From assembly GCA_024690205.1 (NCBI GenBank), contig JAILCX010000034.1:1-64000 (forward strand): a DNA stretch of 64,000 bases. The letters are read 5' to 3'. Shown here in pieces: positions 33,638 to 43,249 of this stretch (position 1 is its first letter; each line of letters begins with the position of its first letter). The notes beneath the pieces were generated by a model, which had not been told where the DNA came from, made no database searches, and was given only the letters and a program-made list of their open reading frames with translations. The DNA comes from Lachnospiraceae bacterium (GTDB taxonomy: Bacteria; Bacillota; Clostridia; Lachnospirales; Lachnospiraceae). The position numbers were made by a program, and so were the translations under genes.

Positions 33638-35185
33638 ATGAGAATAAAGAACTCCCTCAGAAATATCATATATATTTACGGCTCGACATTGCTGATAGTG
33701 ATCTTAAACTTTGTTGTCCGCCGTATTTTCCTCGATGTTCTGACCGTTGATTATCTTGGATATGACGGGCTCTTTACGTCTATATTTTCGCTCCTTAATC
33801 TGTCTGAGATGGGAATTGCTTCGATAATCACCTATCACATGTACAGCGAGATCGCTTCCGATAATAAAGACCAGATACGTAAGCTCCTTTACACCTATAA
33901 GATTGTCTATCGCTTTGTGGGTCTTTTTGTTCTCGTTGCCGGGATCGCGGCTTCATTTGTCGTTCCTTTCATACTTAACGATAAGCAAAAAGATTCATGG
34001 CTCTTCATTTATACGATATATTTCCTGCAATTACTGGCAACGTTATGTACCTATTTCCTGGCCTACAGAAGGATACTGTTCGTAACCCATCAGCGAATAT
34101 ACGTGTGTACGACAGTGGATACTGCGGTAAATCTTTTTGTAACGGTCGCAAAAATGATAGTCCTTCTTAAACTCAGGAACTATATCGTTTATCTTATTAT
34201 CGCGATCGTCGGGAATATTATCTCAAACCTTATCATTTCACTAAGGGCAAAGAAGGAATATCCGGATCTGCTGGAAGAAAAAGTTTCAAAGCAGTTTATG
34301 AAGGAGCTTAACTTTTTCCATGATGTAAAAAACATGCTGGCCACAAAGATAGCCGTTACTCTTTACGGTTCATCGGATGATATGATAGTCACATATTTTC
34401 TTGGTCTTCCCATTAACGGAATGGTGGCAAATTACAAGATGCTGACCGGAAAGCTCCAGGAACTTATACTTTCATTATTTAATTCACTCCAGGCAAGTAT
34501 AGGAAACATGGTCTATGATAACGATAAAGAAAAAAGCATAGACTTTTTCTATGCTCTTGATATGATCGGATTCTTTTTCGGATTGGTATGTGCAAACGGG
34601 CTCATATGCATAGGACAGCCCGTTATTCTTTTATGGCTGAAAAAGGACTCTCTTTTACTTCCGTTTTCTTTTCTTGTAGCCCTGGGAATAAATGTATTCA
34701 TCGCTCTTTGCAACAATCCGATGAATTATTTCAGGAATTCCCTCGGGCATTTTGAGACCGACAGGAATTACATGATAGCTGCAGCTGTAGTAAATATCGT
34801 GTTTTCGATCGCATTGCTCATTCCGTTTGGTATAACGGGAGTCATTATCGCAACAATACTCGGACATCTTCTTATATATGCCGGAAGATGCAAGGTGGTA
34901 TTTAAATACCTGATCGAAAGAGCACCGGGAAGATACTGGATCCTTTTTGCATTAAGGCTTATTATTCTCGGATCAGCCTGTGCGATCTCAATGATATTGG
35001 GTATTCTTGCATCACGCGGAATTGACAGCCTTCTCATACAGATTCTTATTAAAGGCGCGATCAGCGTATTCATATCTATAGCATTCTTTATCATTTCAGG
35101 ATCAAGGACCAAGCCCTTTAAAGTCATCCGCCTTTATGTTAAGAAGGTACTGGGGATGATATTTAAAAAATCGAAGACGAACTGA
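33638..35185 (+). CDS. Polysaccharide flippase (MATE/Wzx-like)
   Basis: A 515-residue membrane protein with about 14 hydrophobic segments. The start at 33638 (MRIKNSLRNIIYIYGSTLL) is typical of polysaccharide transport proteins; the upstream open frame overlaps the divergent map gene. Features include 'VRRIFLDVLTVDYLGYDGLF' near 28-47 and a conserved long amphipathic loop before 'FFHDVKNMLATKI'. Flippases of this group move lipid-linked glycan units across the membrane. It is isolated from glycan genes here, lying between map and the TPR/AAA-like gene. Confidence 0.85.
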   Translation: MRIKNSLRNIIYIYGSTLLIVILNFVVRRIFLDVLTVDYLGYDGLFTSIFSLLNLSEMGIASIITYHMYSEIASDNKDQIRKLLYTYKIVYRFVGLFVLVAGIAASFVVPFILNDKQKDSWLFIYTIYFLQLLATLCTYFLAYRRILFVTHQRIYVCTTVDTAVNLFVTVAKMIVLLKLRNYIVYLIIAIVGNIISNLIISLRAKKEYPDLLEEKVSKQFMKELNFFHDVKNMLATKIAVTLYGSSDDMIVTYFLGLPINGMVANYKMLTGKLQELILSLFNSLQASIGNMVYDNDKEKSIDFFYALDMIGFFFGLVCANGLICIGQPVILLWLKKDSLLLPFSFLVALGINVFIALCNNPMNYFRNSLGHFETDRNYMIAAAVVNIVFSIALLIPFGITGVIIATILGHLLIYAGRCKVVFKYLIERAPGRYWILFALRLIILGSACAISMILGILASRGIDSLLIQILIKGAISVFISIAFFIISGSRTKPFKVIRLYVKKVLGMIFKKSKTN

Positions 35186-35201
35186 TCCGGGACTGATTTC
35201 T

Positions 35202-35230
35202 TTGACATACATATACACCTATGATACACT
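35202..35230 (+). promoter_or_regulatory. Strong promoter of the TPR/AAA-like gene
   Basis: Perfect -35 TTGACA (35202-35207), 17-bp spacer ending in an extended TG (35222-35223), and -10 TACACT (35225-35230). A start near 35237 gives a leader of about 56 nt before GTG 35293. Confidence 0.65.
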
Positions 35231-35240
35231 AAACGTGGTA

Positions 35241-35273
35241 TGTTTTCAGAAAACAAACACAATATAATGTGTT
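35241..35273 (+). other. Two small inverted repeats in the leader
   Basis: TGTTTT-CAG-AAAACA at 35241-35255 and AACACA-ATATAA-TGTGTT at 35256-35273 lie back to back, between the predicted transcription start and the ribosome site GAGGTG (35281). They could fold as RNA hairpins or bind a dimeric regulator as DNA. Confidence 0.5.
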
Positions 35274-35292
35274 CATATACGAGGTGTAGCAG

Positions 35293-38190
35293 GTGGACAA
35301 GTTCGAGTACAAAGTAAAGATCGGAGAGATCAAGTCACTGATTAAGCAGGGTGCATTTGAGGATGCCGTTGACATAGCCGACACTATCGACTGGGCGGGC
35401 GTTAAAAATACCAGAGACCTTTGCCTTGCAAGTGACCTTTATAAAAAGAACAGACTTTTTGAAGAAAGCAGAAAGATACTGCTTTACGCGTATTCCAAGC
35501 AGAAATCACGTCCGATAATCAGATCGTTATGCGAACTTTCCATTGAATTAAAAGATCTTGTCGGTGCAATGGCATATTGCAACGAATTTACTCAGATCGC
35601 GCCCAGAGATCCGGGCAGATATATCCTTCAATACAAAATGTATAAGGCCCAGAATATCTCCATCGAAGAGCAGATCGAGGTACTTGAGAAACTCAAGGAA
35701 ACGGAACGCCTTAAGAAATGGGAATATGAGCTGGCCACACTGTATCACAATGCGGGAATGGAACAGAAGTGTATAGAGGAATGTGAACAGATCATTCTTT
35801 GGTTTGTTGACGGCTCCTATGTCATGAAGGCCTATGAGCTGATGGCTCTTCATCGTCCGTTGACTGAGCAGGAGAACTACAAATATGAAGTACTTCGTCA
35901 TGCCGGCGGAGAGCTTAACATACAGTACTCTTTAAAAGAAGATGAAAAGCCCGCGGATGCCCAGAAAAAAGAGCTCGAGGTAAAGGGTGTGGATGTAAGT
36001 CCGTACAACACACAGAGTCTTCAGGCTGTTGTAGCAGAAGGTCTGCAGGATTACCTTGAAGGAAAAGCTCCTTTACCGGAAGAAAAGATAGAAACATATG
36101 AGGAAGCCGTAGCAGCTGACGAGGAAGCGCTCCGTGAAAAGGTTGTTGCTTCACAGCCGGAAGTTAATCCCGAGCTAATGGTGACTACCGTTTACAATGC
36201 CGTGATACCCGAAGAATCTGTCGGCAAGGAGCTTGAAGGAGAAGACGAAGAAGATTCTAAGCCCGGGCGTTCGGACGATGATATCATCGGTGAAGCAGCC
36301 AATGAAATGGCCAACGGACTGTTAAAAGAAAGTGTTCCCGTGATGAGACAGGACACTGATGAGATAGTTCCGATAATGCCTGTTGAAGAAGAACCTGCCG
36401 TAAAGGAAGAAGCTGAAGATGCGGTTGTTGAGCAGGTAAAAGAGGCAGAAGAAACTAAAGCCGGGACAGAAGCGGCTGTGGAGCCCAAGACAAAAACCAC
36501 ACCCGAACCTGTTTTGGAACCCAAGAAAGAGCCCATGCCGGAACCTGCTCCGGAACCCATACAGATACCCAAGACAAAGTATTTCCGTCCGGATGTCAGC
36601 AACACAGGAATTATAGAAACATTCCATAAAGGCTCTCACATGGATGAGATCCTTTCACAGGAATACGACGGTCAGATAAGCCTTGTAGTTCCCGAAGAGA
36701 TCACGGTTGAAAAGCAGATAACCGGACAGATCAGCATCAACGATGTGCTTAAGGATTGGGAACGCAAGAAGAAAGCCAATGAAGAAAAGATCATTGCCGG
36801 TGTTAAACAGGAAGCAAAGAAACGTGCTGACGGTCTTTTAAAAGATTTTGACGAAGCTACCAAGTCAGGACTTCTTGAGCAGATAGAAAATGCCATGGTA
36901 ACGGCTGCTCTCAACGAAGAAAAGGAAAGGATCCGTGCTTCCCGCCCCAAGGAGATCAAGGTCGGCGATATCGAAGGCATAGATGAGGGAAAGAAGCAGG
37001 AGACCAAGGTTGCAGCACCTGAACCTGCCACTGAAAAAGACAGAGAGATATTTGCAAGAAATACAGGGGAGATACCTGAGTTTACTCCTCTTGCGCAGAC
37101 TGTTCCCCATGAAGAACTTCAAAAGGAAGATACAGAGGAAAACGAAGATATTGAAGAGGTAACGGAAGCTGAGGCAGAAGAAAAAGCCGAAGATGAAGTG
37201 ACCATAATGGATCCCAATTCTGAGGAAGAGCAGGAAGGCGAAGAAGAAAACGCTGTTGAGCCTGAAAACGAAACACCCGAAGAACCTGAACCTGAGATAA
37301 AGAAAGAAGTTTCTTTGGAAGAGGCTGAGGATAAAAAGGTTGAAGAAGAGATAAAGAAAGCCATATCCGAAGATGAGGATGAAAAGGCCGAAAAAGCTCC
37401 GGCTCCCGAGAAAAAGCCGCATGGTCACGGAGTAAAACCCAGAACTCTAACGGAATCAGAAAAAGAACAGTTCGCTGCTTTCATTCATCACAAGAGTACC
37501 AGAAGGCAGCTGGCTCAGACGCTTGATAATGTAACTCTTTCTTCTTATACGGGAAATGTCCTAGTTACAAGCGAAGAAGATAATGAGATAACAACGTTCT
37601 CAAAACTTCTGGTTCGTGAGATTCAGATGTCGGATGCCAATTTCACCGGAAAAGTGGCAAAAGTTTCCGGCGATAACCTTAACAGAAAGGATATCGCTGA
37701 TACGTTAAAATGCGTATCAAACGGAGCACTCATCATTTCCGAAGCAGAGGGATTAAAGAAAAAGACGGTAGAGACCCTGATCCATGAACTGCAGCATACG
37801 GACAGAGGTGTTGTGGTCGTAATGCAGGGACATGCCGATATCATCGACAAGATAGTTCAAAAGAACGAAGGCATGGCTGAAACGTTTAATCTCCGTATCG
37901 ATCTTAAGGCGTTTGACAACAAAACCCTTGTTGAATATGCCAAGAGTTTTGCTTATGATAATGAGTATCAGATAGATGACCTCGGAGTTCTGGCTCTTCA
38001 TACCAGGATTTCCGATATGCAGACATCGGATCATGAGGTTACTCTTGCAGAGATTGAGGATATAGTATCCGATGCGATCTATTATTCCAACAAGAAAACA
38101 CCGGCGCATTTCTTTGACATACTTTTCGGAAAGAGATACGGTGAAGAGGATATGATAGTTCTCAGAGAAAAAGATTTCATGCACTATTGA
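35293..38190 (+). CDS. TPR protein with long acidic linker and degenerate AAA-like C-terminal domain
   Basis: A 965-residue protein starting with GTG after GAGGTG. Residues about 1-210 are helical repeats of TPR type ('RLFEESRKILLYAYSKQ', 'LYHNAGMEQKCIEECEQ'). About 250-440 and 590-715 are Glu/Pro/Lys-rich low-complexity linkers around a helical island (about 445-560). About 720-945 looks like a CbxX/SpoVK-type AAA fold: a Walker-B-like strand 'NGALIISEAEGLKKK', 'RGVVVVMQGHADIIDKIV', and lid 'FNLRIDLKAFDNKTLVEYAK'. The Walker A position ('NVLVTSEEDNEITTFSKLL') lacks the GKT/S, so ATP hydrolysis is unlikely. Function unknown; glgB follows after 40 bp. Confidence 0.72.
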   Translation: MDKFEYKVKIGEIKSLIKQGAFEDAVDIADTIDWAGVKNTRDLCLASDLYKKNRLFEESRKILLYAYSKQKSRPIIRSLCELSIELKDLVGAMAYCNEFTQIAPRDPGRYILQYKMYKAQNISIEEQIEVLEKLKETERLKKWEYELATLYHNAGMEQKCIEECEQIILWFVDGSYVMKAYELMALHRPLTEQENYKYEVLRHAGGELNIQYSLKEDEKPADAQKKELEVKGVDVSPYNTQSLQAVVAEGLQDYLEGKAPLPEEKIETYEEAVAADEEALREKVVASQPEVNPELMVTTVYNAVIPEESVGKELEGEDEEDSKPGRSDDDIIGEAANEMANGLLKESVPVMRQDTDEIVPIMPVEEEPAVKEEAEDAVVEQVKEAEETKAGTEAAVEPKTKTTPEPVLEPKKEPMPEPAPEPIQIPKTKYFRPDVSNTGIIETFHKGSHMDEILSQEYDGQISLVVPEEITVEKQITGQISINDVLKDWERKKKANEEKIIAGVKQEAKKRADGLLKDFDEATKSGLLEQIENAMVTAALNEEKERIRASRPKEIKVGDIEGIDEGKKQETKVAAPEPATEKDREIFARNTGEIPEFTPLAQTVPHEELQKEDTEENEDIEEVTEAEAEEKAEDEVTIMDPNSEEEQEGEEENAVEPENETPEEPEPEIKKEVSLEEAEDKKVEEEIKKAISEDEDEKAEKAPAPEKKPHGHGVKPRTLTESEKEQFAAFIHHKSTRRQLAQTLDNVTLSSYTGNVLVTSEEDNEITTFSKLLVREIQMSDANFTGKVAKVSGDNLNRKDIADTLKCVSNGALIISEAEGLKKKTVETLIHELQHTDRGVVVVMQGHADIIDKIVQKNEGMAETFNLRIDLKAFDNKTLVEYAKSFAYDNEYQIDDLGVLALHTRISDMQTSDHEVTLAEIEDIVSDAIYYSNKKTPAHFFDILFGKRYGEEDMIVLREKDFMHY

Positions 38191-38230
38191 AAAGGATCAT
38201 TTCGGTTTAGTGTGATGGGACGGAGGGTTC

Positions 38231-40270
38231 ATGGTTAAGGAAGCCAGATCGGCCGCAGCCAAAAAGACAGCAGCAAAAACAACCAAAAAGACAGCAACAA
38301 AAGCAGCAAAAAAACCTGTACCGAAGACAGCAACAAAGGCTGTATCAAAGAAAACCACTGCTAAAAAGCCCGTAAGAGATAAGGTGTTCATTTCGGAAGC
38401 TGACCAGTATCTCTTCGGAATGGGTATACATTACGAGATATATAACAAACTTGGAGCGCATCTTTCACGTGAAGACGGAGTTGACGGAGCATTCTTCGGA
38501 GTCTGGGCACCCAATGCCGCATCCGTTCATGTATACGGTGATTTCAATAACTGGGACGAGAACGCAACGGTTCTTAACCGTCTCGGATCCGGAGGAATCT
38601 TTGCAGGATTTGTTCCCGGAGCAAAAGAAGGTGATTATTACAAATACATAATCTATCCTTCAAGCGGAGAAAAGATTTATAAGACAGATCCTTACGGAAA
38701 CAGACAGGAATTAAGACCGGGAACGGCCTCACAGATAGTTGACCTTGAAAGATATGTCTGGGGTGATGAAAAGTGGATGACGGAGCGTGAGAAAAAGGAC
38801 TATAACCACGAACCGCTTGCCATTTACGAGTGTCATATCGGATCATGGATGAGACATCCTGTTCCCGAAGCAGCAGGCTTTTATAACTATCGGGAATTTG
38901 CCGACAGGATGACGGAATACCTTACGGAAATGAAATATACCCATATTGAACTTATGGGTATTGCCGAATATCCTTTTGACGGAAGCTGGGGCTATCAGGT
39001 AACGGGTTATTATGCGCCCACTTCCAGATACGGAACCTGTGATGACTTTATGTATCTTGTTGACAAGCTCCATCAGAACGGGATAGGAGTTATCCTGGAC
39101 TGGGTTCCCGCACACTTTGCGACTGATGCGCACGGCCTTGGAAGATTCGACGGTTCATGCATTTATGAGCATCCGGATCCGAGAAAGGGAGAACATCCCG
39201 ACTGGGGCACAAAGATATTCAATTACGAAAAGACGGAAGTCAAGAACTTCCTTATCGCCAACGTTCTTTTCTGGATCAGAAAGTTCCATGTCGACGGAAT
39301 AAGAGTAGATGCCGTAGCATCAATGCTGTATCTTGACTATGGAAAGAAGGACGGCCAGTGGGTTCCCAACAAGTACGGCGGAAATGAAAACCTCGAAGCG
39401 ATAGAATTCTTTAAACATATGAACTCAGTGGTAAGGGGAACATATCCGGGATTCCTTACCATAGCCGAAGAATCAACGGCGTGGCCCAAGATCACGGGAG
39501 ATGTTAACGAAGACGGTCTTGGATTTTCATTTAAGTGGAATATGGGATGGATGCATGACTACTGTGAGTACATGAAACTCGACCCCTATTTCAGAAAGAA
39601 TAACCACTATGCATTGACCTTTGCAATGAGCTATAACGAGGCCGAAAACTATATTTTGCCTCTTTCGCACGACGAGGTCGTCCACCTTAAGTGTTCGATG
39701 GTTGAGAAGATGCCCGGTTATCCTGTAGACAAGTACGCAAACTTAAGGTGCCTTTACAGTTTCATGTTTGGCCATTGCGGAAAGAAATTACTGTTCATGG
39801 GACAGGATTTCGGACAGGAAAGGGAATGGTCAGAGGAAAGAGAACTTGACTGGAACCTTCTCGGAGAACCTCTAAACAGGGGAATGCATGATTATGTAAG
39901 GGAACTCCTTGAACTATACAGGAAATATCCCTGCATGTATGAGTTTGACAATTGCTGGGACGGATTTGAATGGCTTAACTGTGATGATAAGGACAGGAGC
40001 ACATACAGCTTCGTACGTAAATCTTCAGATGGCAAAAACAGCCTGATGTTCATCATTAATCTCACACCTATGGAGTGGGATGAGTATAAGGTAGGAATGA
40101 TCTCGGACAAAAAGATGAGACTTGTCCTTAACTCTGATGAAGAAAGATTCGGAGGCAGCGGAGTAAAAGTTAAAAAGGAACTGACACCGAAAGTAGAGAA
40201 CTGCGATTACAAAGATTTTTCCGTAACACTGAACATTCCGCCTTTTACGGCACTTATTTACAAATTCTGA
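38231..40270 (+). CDS. glgB: 1,4-alpha-glucan branching enzyme with histone-H1-like N-terminal tail
   Basis: A 679-residue GH13 branching enzyme that introduces alpha-1,6 branches in glycogen. The first 55 residues are an extra tail made almost only of Lys, Ala, Thr, Pro and Val ('AAAKKTAAKTTKKTATKAAK' and similar), like histone H1 tails. A CBM48 domain follows ('GVWAPNAASVHVYGDFNNW' near 96), then the barrel with 'HVDGIRVDAVASML' (nucleophile), 'TIAEEST' (acid) and 'LPLSHDEVVH'. ATG 38231 follows GGAGGG, and no other start would omit the tail while keeping a ribosome site. No other glycogen genes are adjacent. A terminator follows. Confidence 0.92.
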   Translation: MVKEARSAAAKKTAAKTTKKTATKAAKKPVPKTATKAVSKKTTAKKPVRDKVFISEADQYLFGMGIHYEIYNKLGAHLSREDGVDGAFFGVWAPNAASVHVYGDFNNWDENATVLNRLGSGGIFAGFVPGAKEGDYYKYIIYPSSGEKIYKTDPYGNRQELRPGTASQIVDLERYVWGDEKWMTEREKKDYNHEPLAIYECHIGSWMRHPVPEAAGFYNYREFADRMTEYLTEMKYTHIELMGIAEYPFDGSWGYQVTGYYAPTSRYGTCDDFMYLVDKLHQNGIGVILDWVPAHFATDAHGLGRFDGSCIYEHPDPRKGEHPDWGTKIFNYEKTEVKNFLIANVLFWIRKFHVDGIRVDAVASMLYLDYGKKDGQWVPNKYGGNENLEAIEFFKHMNSVVRGTYPGFLTIAEESTAWPKITGDVNEDGLGFSFKWNMGWMHDYCEYMKLDPYFRKNNHYALTFAMSYNEAENYILPLSHDEVVHLKCSMVEKMPGYPVDKYANLRCLYSFMFGHCGKKLLFMGQDFGQEREWSEERELDWNLLGEPLNRGMHDYVRELLELYRKYPCMYEFDNCWDGFEWLNCDDKDRSTYSFVRKSSDGKNSLMFIINLTPMEWDEYKVGMISDKKMRLVLNSDEERFGGSGVKVKKELTPKVENCDYKDFSVTLNIPPFTALIYKF

Positions 40271-40331
40271 AATATTTAAGGAATAATTCATAGGATACAG
40301 TTAATTTTTCAAAAGAATTATCCGAAATATA

Positions 40332-40360
40332 GGGTGAGCGTTAAATACGCTTGCCCTTTT
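40332..40360 (+). terminator. Intrinsic terminator after glgB
   Basis: A 9-bp stem (40332-40340 with 40348-40356, two G-U pairs) and a seven-base loop are followed by TTTTAATTT. It lies about 60 bp after the glgB stop and 27 bp before the next gene. A sequence CCGAAATA at 40322 loosely resembles the -10 of flagellar sigma-D promoters, but its -35 is poor. Confidence 0.7.
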
Positions 40361-40386
40361 AATTTCATTAAACATACGGAGAAACA

Positions 40387-43245
40387 ATGAATATCAGTTT
40401 TATCGAGCCGGACAGGATGTCCCCTAACTCCTATGCAAATGTTAACGAGGGTACAGCTTCACAAAACGCCGCTGTTTCACAAAACCGATCAGACAGCGGA
40501 TACAGATTAGACATTTCTTCATTTGTTACGGATAACAATGCTTACAAAGATCAGGGAAGATCTATTGAAGAAGTTATGCTGGAAGCCGGGAATCTCGATG
40601 TTTCCGCGTACCGTGACTATATGGTAGTGATGTCTAATTGTTTGTCTACAGAGGATTATACAGCTCTCCAAAGAGACGGAATAGATCCCGGGAATACAAA
40701 TTTTGACGAAGTTGTTTCCATAGTTGACCATATAAAGACAGCACTAATTAAAGGCGGAACGCAGGTCGTTGGTTATACCGATGATATCTCTAAGGAAACG
40801 CTTGAAAGTATTACAGGTTCAAAGGCTTATGCCAATGAGCTTGCAGATGCATTCTCAAAAAAGGATGTGCCCCTTACCAAAGATAATGCCGCTGCAGTCG
40901 AAGAAGGATTCAAACAGTTAAGCGAAGCATCACCCCTTGGAGAAGGAAAGATAAAATACATGGTGGAGAATAATTTAAAGCCCACCGTGGATAACATATA
41001 CAAAGCCGCATTCAGCGGTGGATATGATGCGTCGAGACAGTCACACGGATACTATAATGCAGGTGAAGTAGACGGATATTATGCAAAAAAGAGTGAAAAT
41101 GCCGATATCGAAGAATTAATGCCCCAGATCAAGGGAGTCATTAAAGATGCGGGACTTGAAGTGACGGATGAAAACATAGATCGCGCAAAGTGGCTGATCG
41201 AAAAAGGAATCCCTCTTACGGCAGATACGCTGGATACTTACGGAAAGATCGATTCTCTCAATCTTCCGATGAGCCATAAAGAATTTGCGGAACATGCAGT
41301 GAATGCGCTTGTTGACGGGATCAGTATCAATAAAGCCGATCTTTCAAGAAACATATCATTCAGGCAGGAAGCAAATGAAATATACAATGAGGTCAATACC
41401 TCGGGAACCATAAAAGGAAGACGAGTACTTGAAGAAGTAAGACTCACAATGACCGTTGAAGCCAACCTTAAGCTTTTAAAGAGCGGATACAGGATTGATA
41501 CGGCTCCGATGGAAGATCTTATAAAGAATCTTAAAAAGGCGGAAGAACAGATCGCTAAGAGTCTTACCGGTGAAAAGGAACCTTCAAAAGCTATAGAAAA
41601 AAAGAATAATTACGAAGATGCGGTAAATATTCTTGCATCGTTAAAAACAGCTCCCATCTCAATTTCATATGAGATGGAAATGACCGATACGTTAAGGCAG
41701 ATAGATGTTAAAGCCGAAAACCTTAAAGCTTCTTATGTTAAAGCCGGTCAAAGTTACGAAACGCTGATGACGGCTCCAAGGGCAGATCTTGGTGACAGCA
41801 TCAAAAAAGCATTTTCAAATGTGGATTCCCTTCTTAACGAGATGGACGAGGCCCTTACGGATGAAAACAGAAGAGCCGTAAGAATCCTCGGATATAACGG
41901 GATGGAGATAAATGAAGAAAACATCCAGTCAGTAAAGGAAAAAGACAAAATCCTTACCGACACGATAGAAAACCTTACTCCCGGAAGAGTGCTTTCGATG
42001 ATAAGAAGCGGCATTAATCCCGTAACGATGCCGATACAGGAGCTTGATAGTTTCCTGAAAGACCAGGATACGACAGCATCCGATATGATGTCATACAGTA
42101 AGTTCCTTTATAAGCTCGAAAAGGACAATGAGATTACAGCAGAAGAAAAGGAAGCTTACATAGGGATCTACAGACTGGTACGTCAGATAGAAAAAAATGA
42201 CTTTGCCACGGTCGGTGCCATAGAGAATATGAACGTTACATATTCCCTGGACAACATGCTAAGTGCTTTAAGAAGCAAAAAGCATAAGGCAATGGATTAT
42301 AAGATCGATGATTCATTCGCCGGAGTGGATGTAAGGCAGACAGGAATAGAATCGATCTCTTCACAGATAGCAAAGGGATTTATCACCGATACCAACGATC
42401 TTAAGAATATGCTTGGTGATCAGGGTGATCCCGAAAGCGAAAGGGAATATGAAAAGCAGCTTCTTGAAGAGATGAGAAGAACCGTTAAAACAGAATCCGA
42501 GATACTGGAGCAGCTTTCAAGAAGCAGTATTGAGATAACACCTGAAAACATAGCAGGAACGGAAGCTGTGCTTCAAAGTCCGATGAATGTATTTACAAGA
42601 CTTAAGGAGCTCGGTTTCAAAAAAGAAATAAAAGACTTCCCTGACAGCAAAGAAAAGGCTATCGGCACATTTAAGGAATTCACCGGAAGCATAAAGGATT
42701 TCCTTAAAAACGAAGTATTCGGACAGGGAAGCGGGCAGTTGGACCTTAATTCCGAAAACATAAAGAGGGTATCAAGGATCTATTCACATATGGATTTCCT
42801 TGAAAGAAGATCCGAAGAAGAAGACTATTCGATACCCACCGTGATAGGAAACGAGAATGTGGCTATTAACCTTAAGGTTATCCACACAGGTTCCGGGGAA
42901 CAGGAAGTTGCGATCTCATTCGGATCGGCAGTATACGGGAACGTAACGGCTAAGTTCCATTCAGGAGAAGACGGATTATCAGGTTTTTGCAATCTTGACA
43001 ACAAAGAGATGACAACACTGCTTGAAAACAACAAGGAAGTTTTGAAAGCAGGGCTTAAGGATAACGATATAGAACTTAAGGAAGTTTACTTCGTAAACAG
43101 CAATTCCGTAAATCTTTATCAGTTCAATCTAAAGCAGACAACACAGGTACAAGCGGACACGGATGTCGTAACAACAGACAGTTTATACAAGGCAGCCAAA
43201 GAGTTCATATCATTTATGAACGGTATGGCAGCAGAAAGGATCTGA
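40387..43245 (+). CDS. Large flagellar-locus protein with FliK-like C-terminal region
   Basis: A 952-residue protein with no signal peptide or membrane segment. It is mainly helical and charged, with recurring units such as 'LTADTLDTYGKIDSLNLP' and 'SVKEKDKILTDTIENLTPGR' in which an 'x-T-x-E-N-I' phrase starts each unit ('ITPENIAGTEAVLQSP', 'VTDENIDRAKWLIEKGI', 'INEENIQSV'). The last 130 residues ('INLKVIHTGSGEQEVAISFG' to 'KAGLKDNDIELKEVYFVN') resemble the fold pattern of the FliK hook-length control C-terminus. It may belong to DUF6240, a name I associate with such genes but cannot verify. It ends 4 bp before flagellin, so co-expression is very likely. Confidence 0.65.
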   Translation: MNISFIEPDRMSPNSYANVNEGTASQNAAVSQNRSDSGYRLDISSFVTDNNAYKDQGRSIEEVMLEAGNLDVSAYRDYMVVMSNCLSTEDYTALQRDGIDPGNTNFDEVVSIVDHIKTALIKGGTQVVGYTDDISKETLESITGSKAYANELADAFSKKDVPLTKDNAAAVEEGFKQLSEASPLGEGKIKYMVENNLKPTVDNIYKAAFSGGYDASRQSHGYYNAGEVDGYYAKKSENADIEELMPQIKGVIKDAGLEVTDENIDRAKWLIEKGIPLTADTLDTYGKIDSLNLPMSHKEFAEHAVNALVDGISINKADLSRNISFRQEANEIYNEVNTSGTIKGRRVLEEVRLTMTVEANLKLLKSGYRIDTAPMEDLIKNLKKAEEQIAKSLTGEKEPSKAIEKKNNYEDAVNILASLKTAPISISYEMEMTDTLRQIDVKAENLKASYVKAGQSYETLMTAPRADLGDSIKKAFSNVDSLLNEMDEALTDENRRAVRILGYNGMEINEENIQSVKEKDKILTDTIENLTPGRVLSMIRSGINPVTMPIQELDSFLKDQDTTASDMMSYSKFLYKLEKDNEITAEEKEAYIGIYRLVRQIEKNDFATVGAIENMNVTYSLDNMLSALRSKKHKAMDYKIDDSFAGVDVRQTGIESISSQIAKGFITDTNDLKNMLGDQGDPESEREYEKQLLEEMRRTVKTESEILEQLSRSSIEITPENIAGTEAVLQSPMNVFTRLKELGFKKEIKDFPDSKEKAIGTFKEFTGSIKDFLKNEVFGQGSGQLDLNSENIKRVSRIYSHMDFLERRSEEEDYSIPTVIGNENVAINLKVIHTGSGEQEVAISFGSAVYGNVTAKFHSGEDGLSGFCNLDNKEMTTLLENNKEVLKAGLKDNDIELKEVYFVNSNSVNLYQFNLKQTTQVQADTDVVTTDSLYKAAKEFISFMNGMAAERI

Positions 43246-43249
43246 CATC

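Noticed and set aside
36865-37428. 187-residue very hydrophobic Phe/Leu-rich minus-strand frame
   Set aside because: It is the complement of the Glu/Lys-rich linker of the 35293 protein; GAA/GAG/AAG codons read backwards give Phe and Leu. It is not a membrane protein gene.
40300-40330. Sigma-D (flagellar) promoter before the 40387 gene
   Set aside because: CCGAAATA resembles the -10, but no TAAA-type -35 is at the right distance and the site sits upstream of the glgB terminator, which would stop the transcript.
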